From positions 3,410,001 through 3,474,000 of the forward strand of contig NZ_CP088022.1 in assembly GCF_013373795.3 (NCBI RefSeq): a DNA stretch of 64,000 nt, given 5' to 3'. Shown one piece after another: positions 28,455-37,744 of this stretch. Source of the stretch: Bradyrhizobium quebecense. Its GTDB lineage: Bacteria; Pseudomonadota; Alphaproteobacteria; Rhizobiales; Xanthobacteraceae. Made by a program: the position numbers and the translations under genes. The notes under the pieces were generated by a model that did not search any database, had not been told where the DNA came from, and saw only the letters and a list, made by a program, of their open reading frames with translations. Numbering within the stretch: the first letter of the stretch is position 1; each line of letters starts with the position of its first letter.

Positions 28455-28748
28455 CTAGTGCTTGCTGGGTTCAAGCGTGATGAGCACGCCGGTCGGTTCG
28501 GGCTCGTGCGGCCGCAGCGACGTCAGCTCCGGATCGCTCCACTCGGCAAGGCTCACCACCTCACCGGTCTGCCCCGGCATGTCGGAACTCTGGGCGGGTT
28601 CGAGCACCTTGAGCCCGGTGGTGTCGACGAAGAATGTGTGCTCGCCGAACACGCTGTTCAGCTGCGCCACCGCCGGATGATCATCCGGAAGCACCTGCGC
28701 GTTGAGTTGCGTCATGGTCTGCTTGACTTGCGTGGAATTAAGCTTCAT
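28455..28748 (-). CDS. Small hypothetical protein
   Basis: 97 residues, acidic, apparently soluble, starting MKLNSTQVKQTMTQLNAQVL and ending ITLEPSKH. The ATG has AGGAG at the right distance. The region FFVDTTGLKVLEP, followed later by VVSLAEWSDPELTSL, suggests a small beta-rich domain. It looks like a protein kept among Bradyrhizobium relatives, but no function can be assigned. Confidence 0.6.
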   Translation of the reverse strand: MKLNSTQVKQTMTQLNAQVLPDDHPAVAQLNSVFGEHTFFVDTTGLKVLEPAQSSDMPGQTGEVVSLAEWSDPELTSLRPHEPEPTGVLITLEPSKH

Positions 28749-28951
28749 CCGCTGCTCCTGCTTGTTGGTTCCGGCCTTTGGATGTTTCCCTGGCTGGTTC
28801 CTCCCTGCCCGCACCCCTCGCCGGGGGCTTCGAAGTCTCGAACCGATCTGGCAACGAAACGTTCCGCACGCGCGACGCATTGACCGCGTACGCGCAGGTT
28901 CCAGATCCATCGCTATGTGAAGTGTGGCGCGACGTCGGGTGCACCCGCTCG

Positions 28952-29380
28952 CTACGTGGCGGACGGCTTCTTCCTGGCGAGCCCTTCCAGATGCACGCGG
29001 CGCGCAGCGGATTTGCGTGCGCGCGCCCTGGTGCGGCAGGCCCGGCAGCGCACGGCCTTGGTGAACACGTCGCCCTTGGCGGTCTCGTACCACCATTTCT
29101 GCTGCAACGGCGTCCAGACCTCGGCAACGCCGCAATCCTTGCAGACAAAGGGCTCGGGCCGATAGGTTCCGCGTTCGACGAAATCCGGAATCGAATAGCT
29201 GTTCGAGGCGGCGAGCTGGCTCGTGACCACCGCAACCTCGTCGCGCGCCAGCGCGATCTTGTAGTCGCGCAGGCGCTGCCGTTCGGCGGCGCGTTGCGCC
29301 AGCGTGCGACGCCATTCCTCAGCCTTGCGCTGTTTGGCTTCGATCTCGCCGCGCGTCTGCTTGCTGCCCTTCACGCCCAT
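28952..29380 (-). CDS. Zinc-ribbon domain protein
   Basis: 142 residues. The N-terminal half is a charged helix (TRGEIEAKQRKAEEWRRTLAQR...). The C-terminal half holds a four-cysteine zinc ribbon: CKDC in FVCKDCGVAEVWTP, then CRAC in KAVRCRACRTRARARKSAARR. The spacing and the WWYETAKGDVF linker fit the probable zinc-ribbon family. The arginine-rich C-terminus could bind nucleic acid. The partners are unknown. Confidence 0.72.
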   Translation of the reverse strand: MGVKGSKQTRGEIEAKQRKAEEWRRTLAQRAAERQRLRDYKIALARDEVAVVTSQLAASNSYSIPDFVERGTYRPEPFVCKDCGVAEVWTPLQQKWWYETAKGDVFTKAVRCRACRTRARARKSAARRVHLEGLARKKPSAT

Positions 29381-29520
29381 ACCATCCGTCTTGCACCGTA
29401 TCGACGAACGTCCGGCAGCCCGGCCGTATCAAGACGACGTCATTGATCCGCTGCAGGTCGGCGCAGGCTTGCCATGGTAGCCGCAGCATCGCGGGGCGGC
29501 CAGATCGATCCGGGCGGAGG

Positions 29521-29973
29521 TTACGTCCGCCCCTGCTCCGCCGGCCGCATGTGGATCAGCGCATCGAGAACCAGGACAAGCACGGGACGCTGCTCGTCGT
29601 TGACGAGCTCGGTCTTGAAGATCACGACGGCGTCGCGACGCTCCGGCCTGATGGTGATTTTCTGGATCCGGGATTGGCCGGTGAGCGTGGCTCCCGGGCG
29701 AACCGGGCTCGGCAAGCGGATCTCGAAGCTCCGCCCGACGATGCCCGCCACCTTGGTCCAGATCGCCTCCACGACGAGCCGCTGATAGATCGCAATGGTG
29801 TTGAAGCCGCTTGCGATCAGGCCGCCGAACGGGCCCGCCGCAGCCGCGACGGGGTCGGTATGGATCGGCACCGGATCATATTTGCCGGCGAACTCCAGGA
29901 TCTCGGCTTCGCCGATCGTGTAGGTGCCGAGCTGGAATGTCTGGCCCTCGGTGAGATCTTCCGCATACAGCAT
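29521..29973 (-). CDS. MaoC-family hotdog dehydratase
   Basis: 150 residues with a single hotdog fold. The (R)-specific enoyl-CoA hydratase motif is partly kept: FAGKYDPVPIHTDPVAAAAGPFGGLIASGF has Asp and His at the catalytic positions. It probably hydrates or dehydrates a CoA-linked substrate. GGAGG six bases before the ATG fixes the start. It follows folD on the same strand with 149 bases between, probably as a separate unit. Confidence 0.8.
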   Translation of the reverse strand: MLYAEDLTEGQTFQLGTYTIGEAEILEFAGKYDPVPIHTDPVAAAAGPFGGLIASGFNTIAIYQRLVVEAIWTKVAGIVGRSFEIRLPSPVRPGATLTGQSRIQKITIRPERRDAVVIFKTELVNDEQRPVLVLVLDALIHMRPAEQGRT

Positions 29974-30122
29974 CGCGCGCCTCCGTCTGTCGCGCGACGA
30001 TAGACCAATGCTGCGGGCTTTCCATGACCTCCGGGGCCATGAACTTCGCGCACCGGGCTCCGGGCGCGCGGAAACGACGCGCGCGGCACCCGCCGCCCGC
30101 GTCTCGCTACAAGCCCCCGCGG

Positions 30123-30986
30123 CTATTGCAGCCGCGCCGCCCTCGCCTTCGCGGCCTTCACCGTGTTCTCCATCAGGCAGGCGATCGTCATCGGGCCGAC
30201 ACCGCGCGGCACCGGCGTGATCGCGCCGGCGACCTGCACCGCTTCGTCGAAGAAGACGTCGCCGCACACCGCGTAGCCGCCGTCCGGCTTCTCGACGCGC
30301 GTGGTGCCGACGTCGATCACGATGGCCTGCGGCTTGATCCAGTCGCCGCGCACGAGCCCAGCCTTCCCCACCGCGCTGACCAGGATATCGGCCTGACGGC
30401 AGATCTTGCTGATGCCGCGGGTGTGGATGTGGGTTTGCGTCACGGTCGCCTGCTCCTGCAGCAACAGCGCGGCCATCGGCTTGCCCACGATGTTGGAGCT
30501 GCCGATCACCACGGCATGAGCGCCGGTGAGATCTCGCCGGATCGACTTGATCAGCCGGAGACAGCCGAGCGGCGTGCACGGCACCAAGGCATCGTCGCCG
30601 TGAAACAGCCGGCCTGCATTCAGCGCGTGCAGGCCGTCGACATCCTTAGCGGGATCGACCGCCGCCATCACGCGCAAGGCGTCGATATGCGCCGGCAGCG
30701 GCAGCTGGATCAGGATGCCGTCGACATCGTCGCGCGCATTGAGCGCGTCGATCCTGGCAAGCAGATCGGCCTCGTTGGCGTCATCCGGCAGGCGCTCGAC
30801 CTCGCCGCGCAGGCCAATCCGCTCGGCCATCCTGACCTTGCTCTGTACGTAAATCTGGCTCGCCGGGTCACAGCCAACCAGCACGACCGTGAGCCCGGGC
30901 GCGCGGCGCAGCCGGTCCAGTTCGCTCGCAACCTTGTCGATGACAATTTGGGCATGTGCATGCCCATCAAGAATGTTCGCCGTCAT
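30123..30986 (-). CDS. folD: Methylenetetrahydrofolate dehydrogenase/cyclohydrolase (FolD)
   Basis: 287 residues. It interconverts 5,10-methylene-, methenyl- and 10-formyl-tetrahydrofolate with NADP. The N-terminal catalytic domain has YVQSKVR with Lys50 and DDVDGILIQLPLP. The Rossmann part has VVIGSSNIVGKPMAALLL, and the end carries TPVPRGVGPMTIACLMENTV. PCTPLGC is present. GGAGGTG precedes the ATG. The nucleotide-binding stretch after HIHTRGISKICRQADI is slightly divergent from standard FolD, so this may be a second copy specialised for C1 metabolism. Confidence 0.92.
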   Translation of the reverse strand: MTANILDGHAHAQIVIDKVASELDRLRRAPGLTVVLVGCDPASQIYVQSKVRMAERIGLRGEVERLPDDANEADLLARIDALNARDDVDGILIQLPLPAHIDALRVMAAVDPAKDVDGLHALNAGRLFHGDDALVPCTPLGCLRLIKSIRRDLTGAHAVVIGSSNIVGKPMAALLLQEQATVTQTHIHTRGISKICRQADILVSAVGKAGLVRGDWIKPQAIVIDVGTTRVEKPDGGYAVCGDVFFDEAVQVAGAITPVPRGVGPMTIACLMENTVKAAKARAARLQ

Positions 30987-31298
30987 GGCACCTCCGTTTC
31001 GAAGCGGTGCCCAGGCGCGCGGCGTTCAGTCTCTGCGCTCCCCGATGGTGGTCCATCCAAGCGCCAGTCGCGCAGATGCCGCCGTCATAGCCGCCCGGCC
31101 CGGCAAACGCAAATCACGCTCGCTTGCGGCCGAACCGGCGACGAATTGCCCCTGTTTTTGCCGGTGGATCGGTGCCGGGCGGGGCCCTTCCGGGGGTAGG
31201 ATTCGGGCAGAACTTGCGATAAGCCTCGGCGCTTGCCGGGCTTTTCCGATCCCCGGCGCCATCCTTCCGGTCATCACGCCACTTCGGACATTTTCACC
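30987..31298. other. Divergent intergenic gap, 312 bases
   Basis: It lies between folD (minus) and the exported repeat protein (plus). The sequence is G+C-rich, without a recognisable promoter, palindrome or RNA gene. Confidence 0.4.
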
Positions 31299-31715
31299 AT
31301 GAGACATATCATCCTCGCGCTGGCGCTCCTCTGCCCGGCTGCCGCGCTTGCTCAAGGCACCGCTCCAGCCACCACGCCACCGCCCGCCGCTGACAAGCCG
31401 GCGGCGGCCTCGCAGCCGATGGTCGGCGACAAGCCGCTGGTCCAGGTCGGCAAGAAATCGGCGGCCAAGAAGGGCGAGAAGGCCGCAGCACCCGGCAAGC
31501 CGCAATCGGTCGCGCAGAAGCTCCAGGCCTGCCAGGACATCGACGACGCCACCAAGGAGCGGCTGATGTGCTACGACGAGATCTTCAAGCCGCAGCCCAA
31601 GCCGAAGGCCGCCCCTGCCAAGGGCGTCGCCGAATGCCGGTTCGTCAAGGAGGAGGACGAGCGGCTGACCTGCTACAACGGCTTCGCCGACAAGATTCCG
31701 CGCCTGCCGCGCTAA
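31299..31715 (+). CDS. Exported protein with duplicated Cys-x-Tyr-Asp motif
   Basis: 138 residues. A signal peptide ending at about residue 19 (MRHIILALALLCPAAALAQ) is followed by a proline/lysine-rich linker. Two copies of one short pattern follow. One is CQDIDDATKERLMCYDEIF and the other is CRFVKEEDERLTCYNGFAD. Each has a cysteine pair spaced about 13 residues apart with RL-CY, so each may form a disulphide hairpin. The function is unknown; similar single motifs occur in type VI-associated and other envelope proteins. It converges with the next gene across a strong hairpin. Confidence 0.6.
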   Translation: MRHIILALALLCPAAALAQGTAPATTPPPAADKPAAASQPMVGDKPLVQVGKKSAAKKGEKAAAPGKPQSVAQKLQACQDIDDATKERLMCYDEIFKPQPKPKAAPAKGVAECRFVKEEDERLTCYNGFADKIPRLPR

Positions 31716-31782
31716 CCGGTTCCGGCCACCACGGGCGCCTTCCCGCAACCGGTTACCGGGCTGGCATCGCGGACACGAAAAT

Positions 31783-31807
31783 GCCGCCGCAAAGTGTTTG
31801 CGGCGGC
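31783..31807 (-). terminator. Rho-independent-type terminator between convergent genes
   Basis: GCCGCCGCAAA and TTTGCGGCGGC are perfect 11-base arms around GTG. On the minus strand the stem is followed by ATTTTC, a short U-tract, so it best serves the gene at 31839-32357. It may also stop transcripts coming from 31715. Confidence 0.6.
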
Positions 31808-31838
31808 GTATCGATTGCCGATTGCGGCGTGTCCGTGC

Positions 31839-32357
31839 CTACCAGGTACCGAAGCCGCCGAAGAAGCCCATGCGCGGCTGCTGCTGCGCGACACGGTAAG
31901 GCTGATACATTCCGGGCTGGGCCAACCGCATCGGCTGCTGGGAATGGGTATGGCTGTGCGCAATCTTGCGCTTCTTCGGCGCCTGCACCGGCTGCTCGGC
32001 CGGCTTCGCCTCGGCCACGACCGGCCCCTTGCGCGCGTCAGCCTTCTCCGGCGGAATGAACTGGGCGAACGTGTCACGGACGCGGGCCTGCGCCGACGCA
32101 TCGCTGGCAGCCGCCGGGGTCGCTGCGGCGACCGCGTTCACTTGCGACGGAACGATGGTCGGCAGGTTGGTGTCATACACCACCCGCTCCGGCAGCTTCT
32201 GGGTCGACTTGATGCGTACCATGGTCTTGCTGTCGACGCCGGGCGACGACAGGCCCTGGCTGGCGACTACGGCCTCCTGCGGTACGATGGCATTGACGAT
32301 GAAGAGCAGCGCGAGCAGCACGCCACCAACGAACAGGAAATAACGCGCCACAGGCAT
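31839..32357 (-). CDS. Hypothetical membrane-anchored protein
   Basis: 172 residues. An N-terminal hydrophobic anchor (PVARYFLFVGGVLLALLFIVNAIV) leads into a Pro/Ala/Lys-rich extracytoplasmic part. The C-terminus is rich in His, Gln, Gly and aromatic residues (AHSHTHSQQPMRLAQPGMYQ...GFFGGFGTW). The start at 32357 has GGGGAG eight bases upstream. No domain is recognised. The layout suggests a flexible envelope protein of the Bradyrhizobium type. Confidence 0.58.
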   Translation of the reverse strand: MPVARYFLFVGGVLLALLFIVNAIVPQEAVVASQGLSSPGVDSKTMVRIKSTQKLPERVVYDTNLPTIVPSQVNAVAAATPAAASDASAQARVRDTFAQFIPPEKADARKGPVVAEAKPAEQPVQAPKKRKIAHSHTHSQQPMRLAQPGMYQPYRVAQQQPRMGFFGGFGTW

Positions 32358-32574
32358 TTTGGTAGCTCCCCCCGCGCTACGGGCGCGGTTCAACTCGACG
32401 CGACGACATCTTGTCATCGCGCAACGAATTCATCGTCTGCGCATGATCACCCGGACAGACGCCATCCGCTCTCCCGGGTCGTTCTCTAACGGTCGGCTTA
32501 TTAGTTAGTTCCTCCCTGGCCGTTACGGTTCACCCGGCAAGTCAATTCCCGGTCACTTTTTCGGGATGCAGGGT

Positions 32575-33213
32575 TTAGGCGCGGCTGGCGGTCACGACCG
32601 TGCATTTCGCCTTGTTTGCGTTAACATTTACGAACCCGATCAGCATCGGCGGGTAGGTCTTGCGGCTCCTCATGGCGATGGTGTCCGGGATCAGCCGCTT
32701 GCGTTCGGTCACGGGGCTGCCGTCGCCGCGGATGAAGGCGCAGGCGATCTCGATATCCTTCACCGCGAAGTCATTGGCATTGCGCAGCGTCAGGGTGACC
32801 AGCACCTTCGAACCCAGCCCGCCGCGCCGCCAGGATTGCGAGGCGATCCGCAGCCTGTCCAGCGGCGATCTTTCAGTACCCGGCTCGGACGCTTTGGCCG
32901 CTTCGGCCGGCTGCGCGGCGGTGGCCACGCCGACCGTGGCCGGCTCAGCTGCCGGTGCGGCTGGCGCGTCCTTTCCAGCTTGATTTGTGATTTGGCCGGG
33001 CTGCACCCCGGTCGATGCATCCTGCACGGTGCGGATGACGGCGGAAGACACCGGCCAGACATCTTGGTCTCCAGCATCGCTCGGCTCGGGGAGCATGAAC
33101 CACGCCGCAATTCCGGCGACCGCGATCACCGATAGCAGCAGGCTGGCGTAAAGGCCGCCCTCACCGAGACGTCCGGCGCCAAATCTTCGAAACGACGCCA
33201 AGCCGATTCGCAT
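32575..33213 (-). CDS. Membrane-anchored protein with FxLYD-like beta domain
   Basis: 212 residues. A single transmembrane helix (YASLLLSVIAVAGIAAWFML) follows a short cytoplasmic tail. An Ala/Pro/Glu-rich linker leads to a C-terminal beta-sandwich-like domain (VLVTLTLRNANDFAVKDIEI, then GFVNVNANKAKCTVV) that resembles the FxLYD fold of extracytoplasmic proteins. The function is not known. GAGGG precedes the start. Confidence 0.58.
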   Translation of the reverse strand: MRIGLASFRRFGAGRLGEGGLYASLLLSVIAVAGIAAWFMLPEPSDAGDQDVWPVSSAVIRTVQDASTGVQPGQITNQAGKDAPAAPAAEPATVGVATAAQPAEAAKASEPGTERSPLDRLRIASQSWRRGGLGSKVLVTLTLRNANDFAVKDIEIACAFIRGDGSPVTERKRLIPDTIAMRSRKTYPPMLIGFVNVNANKAKCTVVTASRA

Positions 33214-33480
33214 CGTCGTGCCCTCACCCTCGACGCCCTATCAAGCCGCCACCCAGCACAGAAACCGCAGGCATCGCAGCGTGCGGCATCCGGGACGGCC
33301 GCAGGTCGAGCGGCCACGCAAGATCAATCACCGACCGCCGGAATGGTTTCATTCCGGGACGACAATCTTGCGGCTGGCATCACGGAGGCATGGTATCCCA
33401 ACGGACCAATCGCTAGATTTGCGCCGCCCGAGAGCGAGTGCCGCGCCCCAAGCGCGCGCGAGAACAACAAGGAGATCGCA

Positions 33481-33864
33481 ATGCCTGTCGTCACCTGGGA
33501 CCACGTCCATCTGCGCAGTCCCGATCCCGAGGCCACCGCGACCTGGCTGCGCGACATTCTCGGCGGCGAGATCATCCGCGGCCCCGGCCGCATCGAGGTC
33601 CAGCTCGGCGGCGCCAAGGTGTTCATCGCGGAGGTGACACAAGGCGACGGCGTCAACGCCCCGCCGGTGACGCCGTATCAGGGGCTCGATCATTTCGGCC
33701 TGACCGTGAAGGACATCGACGCGGTCGCGGCCGAGATCAAGGCCAAGGGTGTCGAGTTCACCAAGGAGCCGACCACGATCCGCCCCGGCGTGCGGATCTG
33801 CTTCATCCGCGGCCCGCAGGGCATCTCGATCGAACTACTCGAGCGCGACCAGAAATACGCGTGA
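33481..33864 (+). CDS. VOC/glyoxalase-family protein
   Basis: 127 residues in a vicinal-oxygen-chelate fold (WDHVHLRSPDPEATATWLRDI...; YQGLDHFGLTVKDIDAVAAE). Likely metal ligands are the His in HVHL, the His in LDHFGL and the late Glu in GISIELLER. These proteins are glyoxalases, dioxygenases or epimerases; the substrate is not clear. AAGGAG seven bases before the ATG fixes the start. It ends 15 bases from the stop of the convergent gene. Confidence 0.82.
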   Translation: MPVVTWDHVHLRSPDPEATATWLRDILGGEIIRGPGRIEVQLGGAKVFIAEVTQGDGVNAPPVTPYQGLDHFGLTVKDIDAVAAEIKAKGVEFTKEPTTIRPGVRICFIRGPQGISIELLERDQKYA

Positions 33865-33879
33865 GCGAAGACCGATCCG

Positions 33880-34311
33880 CTACGTCATGCTGCCGGGCAT
33901 GAAGCAGCGGATCGTCACGCCCATGTAGCTCTTGATCGGCCAGACCATCGCGCGGCCGACCCGGTTGGGCTCGGTGACCACAGCCTCGTCGGGGACGTCG
34001 ACCCAAGCCCCATCGAGGCGCACGCGGTAGTGCCCGTCCTTCGACTCCCAATCGACGTCGCTGACCGCGCTGCCGTCGGCATCCGAGCAGCACGGTCCCT
34101 TGCCGCTGCGCAGACCGTCGAACCATTCCTTGAGCGGCGAATTGGCGTAGCGGCCGTCGGGATCGCGCGCCCGCGCGATTTGTACGGCCGCCGCCAACAC
34201 CAGCATCATCAGCCCGAGAGACACCATCACACGGCCCGCACGACGGGCCCAAGTTCCATTGGCATTGCGAGGGCGCGCCAAACGGCCGCCCGATTCAATC
34301 CAGTCCGACAT
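33880..34311 (-). CDS. Hypothetical membrane-anchored protein with CCSDADG motif
   Basis: 143 residues. A basic N-terminus and one hydrophobic helix (VMVSLGLMMLVLAAAVQIARA) lead to a small external domain containing LRSGKGPCCSDADGSAVSDVDWE and, near the end, RCFMPGSMT. The adjacent cysteines could bind metal or heme. GGAG eight bases upstream supports the start at 34311. The domain is not one I can name. Confidence 0.55.
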   Translation of the reverse strand: MSDWIESGGRLARPRNANGTWARRAGRVMVSLGLMMLVLAAAVQIARARDPDGRYANSPLKEWFDGLRSGKGPCCSDADGSAVSDVDWESKDGHYRVRLDGAWVDVPDEAVVTEPNRVGRAMVWPIKSYMGVTIRCFMPGSMT

Positions 34312-34549
34312 GTGTTCGCTCCAGCACTCACCGGCCAGTGCAACCAGAGCTATGCATTTCGCGGGCCAGTTCGATTCGCGCGCACGGTCCGCTGTCATCG
34401 CGCCGTCACACCGGCTGGCAGGAACCGAGGGTTCACGGTCAGTCCGGATACCCCCGGAATCAACCTGCCGCATTGCACAAGGTTGCTCGCTTTGGCATAA
34501 AAAACCAATCCGGATTGCTGCGGGCGCGGCAGCCGGTACATGGGACGTT

Positions 34550-34900
34550 ATGAAGAACGGGCTGTACTCAATCCACGTCACCCTGCTGGACGGACGCGTC
34601 GGCAAGGGCAGCGGAGTGATTCTTTTCCGCGACGGGCAAATTCTCGGCGGCGATGCCTATCTCTATTACACCGGCAGCTACACGGTGAAGGGCGACGCGT
34701 TCAAGGGCGAGGTCCTCGTGCAGCGCCACACCACGCCGCGCGAGACCGACAACCCATTGTTCGGCGGGCCCGCGCCGGTGGGCATCGGCGTCTCCGGCAC
34801 CTTCACCGACACCCGCGGCACCATGAGTGGGACCGCGCTGGTCGGCAAGGCGAGCCTGATCTTCGGCGCCACGCTGCACAAGCTCGCGGATATCAATTAG
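34550..34900 (+). CDS. GrlR-like protein (type III secretion negative regulator family)
   Basis: 116 residues, all beta: MKNGLYSIHVTLLDGRVGKG, GVILFRDGQILGGDAYLYYTG, then a run of strands ending VGKASLIFGATLHKLADI. The pattern fits GrlR, a small lipocalin-like protein that binds and inhibits the activator GrlA in pathogens. No GrlA or secretion genes are present here, so the role is open. GGGA nine bases before the ATG is weak. A palindromic repeat follows the gene. Confidence 0.58.
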   Translation: MKNGLYSIHVTLLDGRVGKGSGVILFRDGQILGGDAYLYYTGSYTVKGDAFKGEVLVQRHTTPRETDNPLFGGPAPVGIGVSGTFTDTRGTMSGTALVGKASLIFGATLHKLADIN

Positions 34901-34921
34901 GTCATCGCACCGGCATCTGAC

Positions 34922-35029
34922 CCGTCATCCTAAAGTGCGAGCGTAGCGAGCCTCGAAGGATGCACGGCCCGGTCGGTGGCCGTCGATCCTTCGAGGCTCG
35001 CCGAAGAGGCTCGCACCTCAGGATGACGG
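34922..35029. repeat. 108-bp palindromic intergenic repeat
   Basis: The ends CCGTCATCCT and AGGATGACGG are exact inverses. The inside repeats GCGAGCCTCGAAGGAT with its inverse ATCCTTCGAGGCTCGC. It has the look of a Bradyrhizobium intergenic repeat. It lies between two convergent genes. Confidence 0.8.
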
Positions 35030-35062
35030 AGCTAAAGCTGGCGCCACCGACTCATCGCTCAC

Positions 35063-37744
35063 CTACTCCGCCGCCTGCTCCAGCGGTGCGACGCGCGGCA
35101 GGATCATCTGGATGCGGGTGCCGTTGCCCGGCGCGGAATCGAGCGAGAGCCGGCCGCCAAGGCGATTGGTGACGATGCTGTAGACGATGTGCAGCCCGAG
35201 CCCGGTGCCGCCCTGGTCGCGCCGCGTCGTGAAGAACGGATCGAAGGCGCGGCGGCGCACGTCGAGGCTCATGCCGCAGCCATTGTCGGCGAAGATCACC
35301 TCGACATAGTCGTTGCCGGAGGCGTGCACCTGGATCTCGACCTCGCCGGCCTTGCCGTCCGGGAACGCATGCGCGACCGCGTTGAGGAACAGGTTGGTCA
35401 GCACCTGGCCGTACGGTCCGGGATAGGAATTCATGATCAGGTTCGGCTCGCAATCGACGTTGAGCGTCAGATTGTGCTTGCGCAGGCCGGGCCGCAGACT
35501 CATCACCACCTGCTCGGTGAGATCGCCGAGATCGAAGGTGCGCTGGTCCGAATAATTGCGGTCGGCGGCGACCTGCTTGAACGACTGGATCAGCTCTGCG
35601 GCGCGGTTCAGATTGGCGACCAGCTGCGAGGAGGCATCCCGCGCGGTGTTCAGGAAGTCGTTGAGGCTCGAGCGGCGCAAGTCGCCGCGCTCGACCTGGG
35701 TCGCAAAGTTCGCGGTCTTGCGCTCCAGCGCGGAGGCCACCGTGAGGCTGATGCCGACGGGATTGTTGACCTCATGGGCGACGCCGGCGACCAGGCGGCC
35801 GAGCGCGGCGAGCTTCTCGGCCTCGATCAGCGAACTCTGGGTTTCCCGCAGATTGCGCAGCGCCGCCTCCGCGGAATCCCTCGCCTTGCGCATCTCCTGT
35901 TCGGAGCGCTTGCGCTCGCCGATGTCGAGCGCGACCGTGACGATGTTCTCGATGTCGCCCTGGGCATCGAGGATCGGCAGCTTGTTGACGAGCCATTGCC
36001 GCATGTTGCCGGCTGCGTCCTTGTACTCTTCCTCATAGAAACCAAGCTCGCGGCGCGCCGACAGGACGCGCTTGTCGTTCTCGTCGGTCTTGGCTGCGCC
36101 GTAGCGCGACATCAGCTCGGCGGTGGTCTGGCCGATCGCGTCCTGCGGCTCGATGCCGAAGATACCCGCCATGTAGCGGTTCATCAGCACGTAGCGCAGG
36201 TTGCGTTCCTTGACGTTGATGACGGCGGGCACCGTGTCGATGACCATCTGCAACAGCCGGCGGCCTTCGGCGATGGCGTCCTCTGCGCGCTTCTGGTCGG
36301 TGATGTCGCGCACCGTGCCCTCGTAGCGGACCACCTCGCCCTCGTCGTTGCGTACCACGGTCGCGGAATCGGACAGCCACAGCACGGTGCCGTCACGCGA
36401 GCGCACCTGATACTCGTAGTCGCGCACCGTGCCGTCGCGCAGCATCAGCTGCTGGTACTGCTCCCGTGCCGCCGGATCGACATAGACGGTGGACGCGATG
36501 TCGCCGATGCCGTTGATCAGGTCCTGCGGCGTGGCATAGCCCATCATCCGCGCCAGCGCCGGATTGGCGTTGAGCAGCGCACCGCCCGGCGTCGTGACGT
36601 AGATGCCGTCGACCGATGCCTCGAACAGCTTGTGGTAGCTCTCCTCGGCGAGCCGCTGCTCGGCAAGCGCGCGCAGTGCGGCCTCGCGCGCGCTGTCGGC
36701 ATCGACCAGGGTCTGGCGGAACACTTCGGCTGCGCGCGCGATGTCGCCGATCTCGTTGTCGAGATCGGCGCCCGGAATGAACGCGCTCTTCTCGCCGCCC
36801 GCGACCTTGCGGATCGATCCGGCGATCCGGGCGAGCGGGCGAACGGTGCGGCGAACCACCAGCACCGAAGCGAACAGGCCGATCAGCACCCCCGCCGTGC
36901 CGAGCACGATGCTCTGCCATTTTGCCTCCGCCAGCGTGCGCGCGAAATCGCGCGACAGCACATGGCCGCGGCGGGAGCTAAGCTCGCGCAGTAGCTCGGT
37001 GACCTTCTGGATCAGGCGGCCTTCGGCGCCGAGTACCTCGCGGTCGATGTCGGCGATCTGGCCCTCGCGAACTGAAATCGCGCTGATCGCCTCGGCATAA
37101 TTGTCGACCGCGCCGCGCAGGGCGGGTTCGGCGATGGTCATCGCCCGCATGCTTTGCGCGGCCTGCTCGGCGGCCGACGTGTTGTGCGCCAACAGCGCGG
37201 TGGCAATGCGGCTCTGCGCCTGCGACAGCGTGTTGGCCAGCGCCGCATCATCGCTCGCGGCGACCGCCTTGTCGAACGCATCGCGCAGCGGCGGCAGCCC
37301 GGCGACGATCTCGGCACGGCGGCTGAGCAACGCCGAGATGCGCTCGATCCCGCTGCGATAGGTCGCCAGCCGCTGGGTGACGCCGTCGATCATGTCCTGC
37401 TGCTCGGGCGCCAGCTCGATCCGGGTCTTCTTCAGGATCTCGCTCAGCGACTGGGCCGCCTCTGCGACCTGGGCCGACTGGTTTCCGGGCTCGGTGACGA
37501 AGTCCCGCGCCGCCAGCCGCAGCTCGTTGGTGCGACGATCGATATCCTCGGCGATGTCGCCGACGCTTTGCAGCCGCTGCAGCTCGGCGAAGGTCGTATC
37601 GATGTGCCGGATCGCGATCACGCTGGCCGTCGACGTGATGATGATCACAGCCAGCACCAGCAGGAAGCTGCCGAACGTGAGCTGGCCAATGGAGAGGGAG
37701 AACGCACGCGGCGCTTGCGAATTCGGCGGCAATTCAGCGGTCAT
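35063..37744 (-). CDS. Membrane PAS-domain sensor histidine kinase
   Basis: 893 residues. A transmembrane helix near 30-50, a helical periplasmic sensor of about 230 residues, a second helix near 275-300 and a HAMP domain (about 305-360) precede two PAS domains (about 385-500 and 515-630). The kinase core has His657 in VAGVAHEVNNPVG, then NLFLNAVAHAF, ADNGCGMS and GGTGLGLHIVYSI. There is no receiver domain. It senses an envelope signal and phosphorylates an unlinked regulator. The start at 37744 is preferred to an in-frame TTG seven codons earlier. Confidence 0.92.
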   Translation of the reverse strand: MTAELPPNSQAPRAFSLSIGQLTFGSFLLVLAVIIITSTASVIAIRHIDTTFAELQRLQSVGDIAEDIDRRTNELRLAARDFVTEPGNQSAQVAEAAQSLSEILKKTRIELAPEQQDMIDGVTQRLATYRSGIERISALLSRRAEIVAGLPPLRDAFDKAVAASDDAALANTLSQAQSRIATALLAHNTSAAEQAAQSMRAMTIAEPALRGAVDNYAEAISAISVREGQIADIDREVLGAEGRLIQKVTELLRELSSRRGHVLSRDFARTLAEAKWQSIVLGTAGVLIGLFASVLVVRRTVRPLARIAGSIRKVAGGEKSAFIPGADLDNEIGDIARAAEVFRQTLVDADSAREAALRALAEQRLAEESYHKLFEASVDGIYVTTPGGALLNANPALARMMGYATPQDLINGIGDIASTVYVDPAAREQYQQLMLRDGTVRDYEYQVRSRDGTVLWLSDSATVVRNDEGEVVRYEGTVRDITDQKRAEDAIAEGRRLLQMVIDTVPAVINVKERNLRYVLMNRYMAGIFGIEPQDAIGQTTAELMSRYGAAKTDENDKRVLSARRELGFYEEEYKDAAGNMRQWLVNKLPILDAQGDIENIVTVALDIGERKRSEQEMRKARDSAEAALRNLRETQSSLIEAEKLAALGRLVAGVAHEVNNPVGISLTVASALERKTANFATQVERGDLRRSSLNDFLNTARDASSQLVANLNRAAELIQSFKQVAADRNYSDQRTFDLGDLTEQVVMSLRPGLRKHNLTLNVDCEPNLIMNSYPGPYGQVLTNLFLNAVAHAFPDGKAGEVEIQVHASGNDYVEVIFADNGCGMSLDVRRRAFDPFFTTRRDQGGTGLGLHIVYSIVTNRLGGRLSLDSAPGNGTRIQMILPRVAPLEQAAE

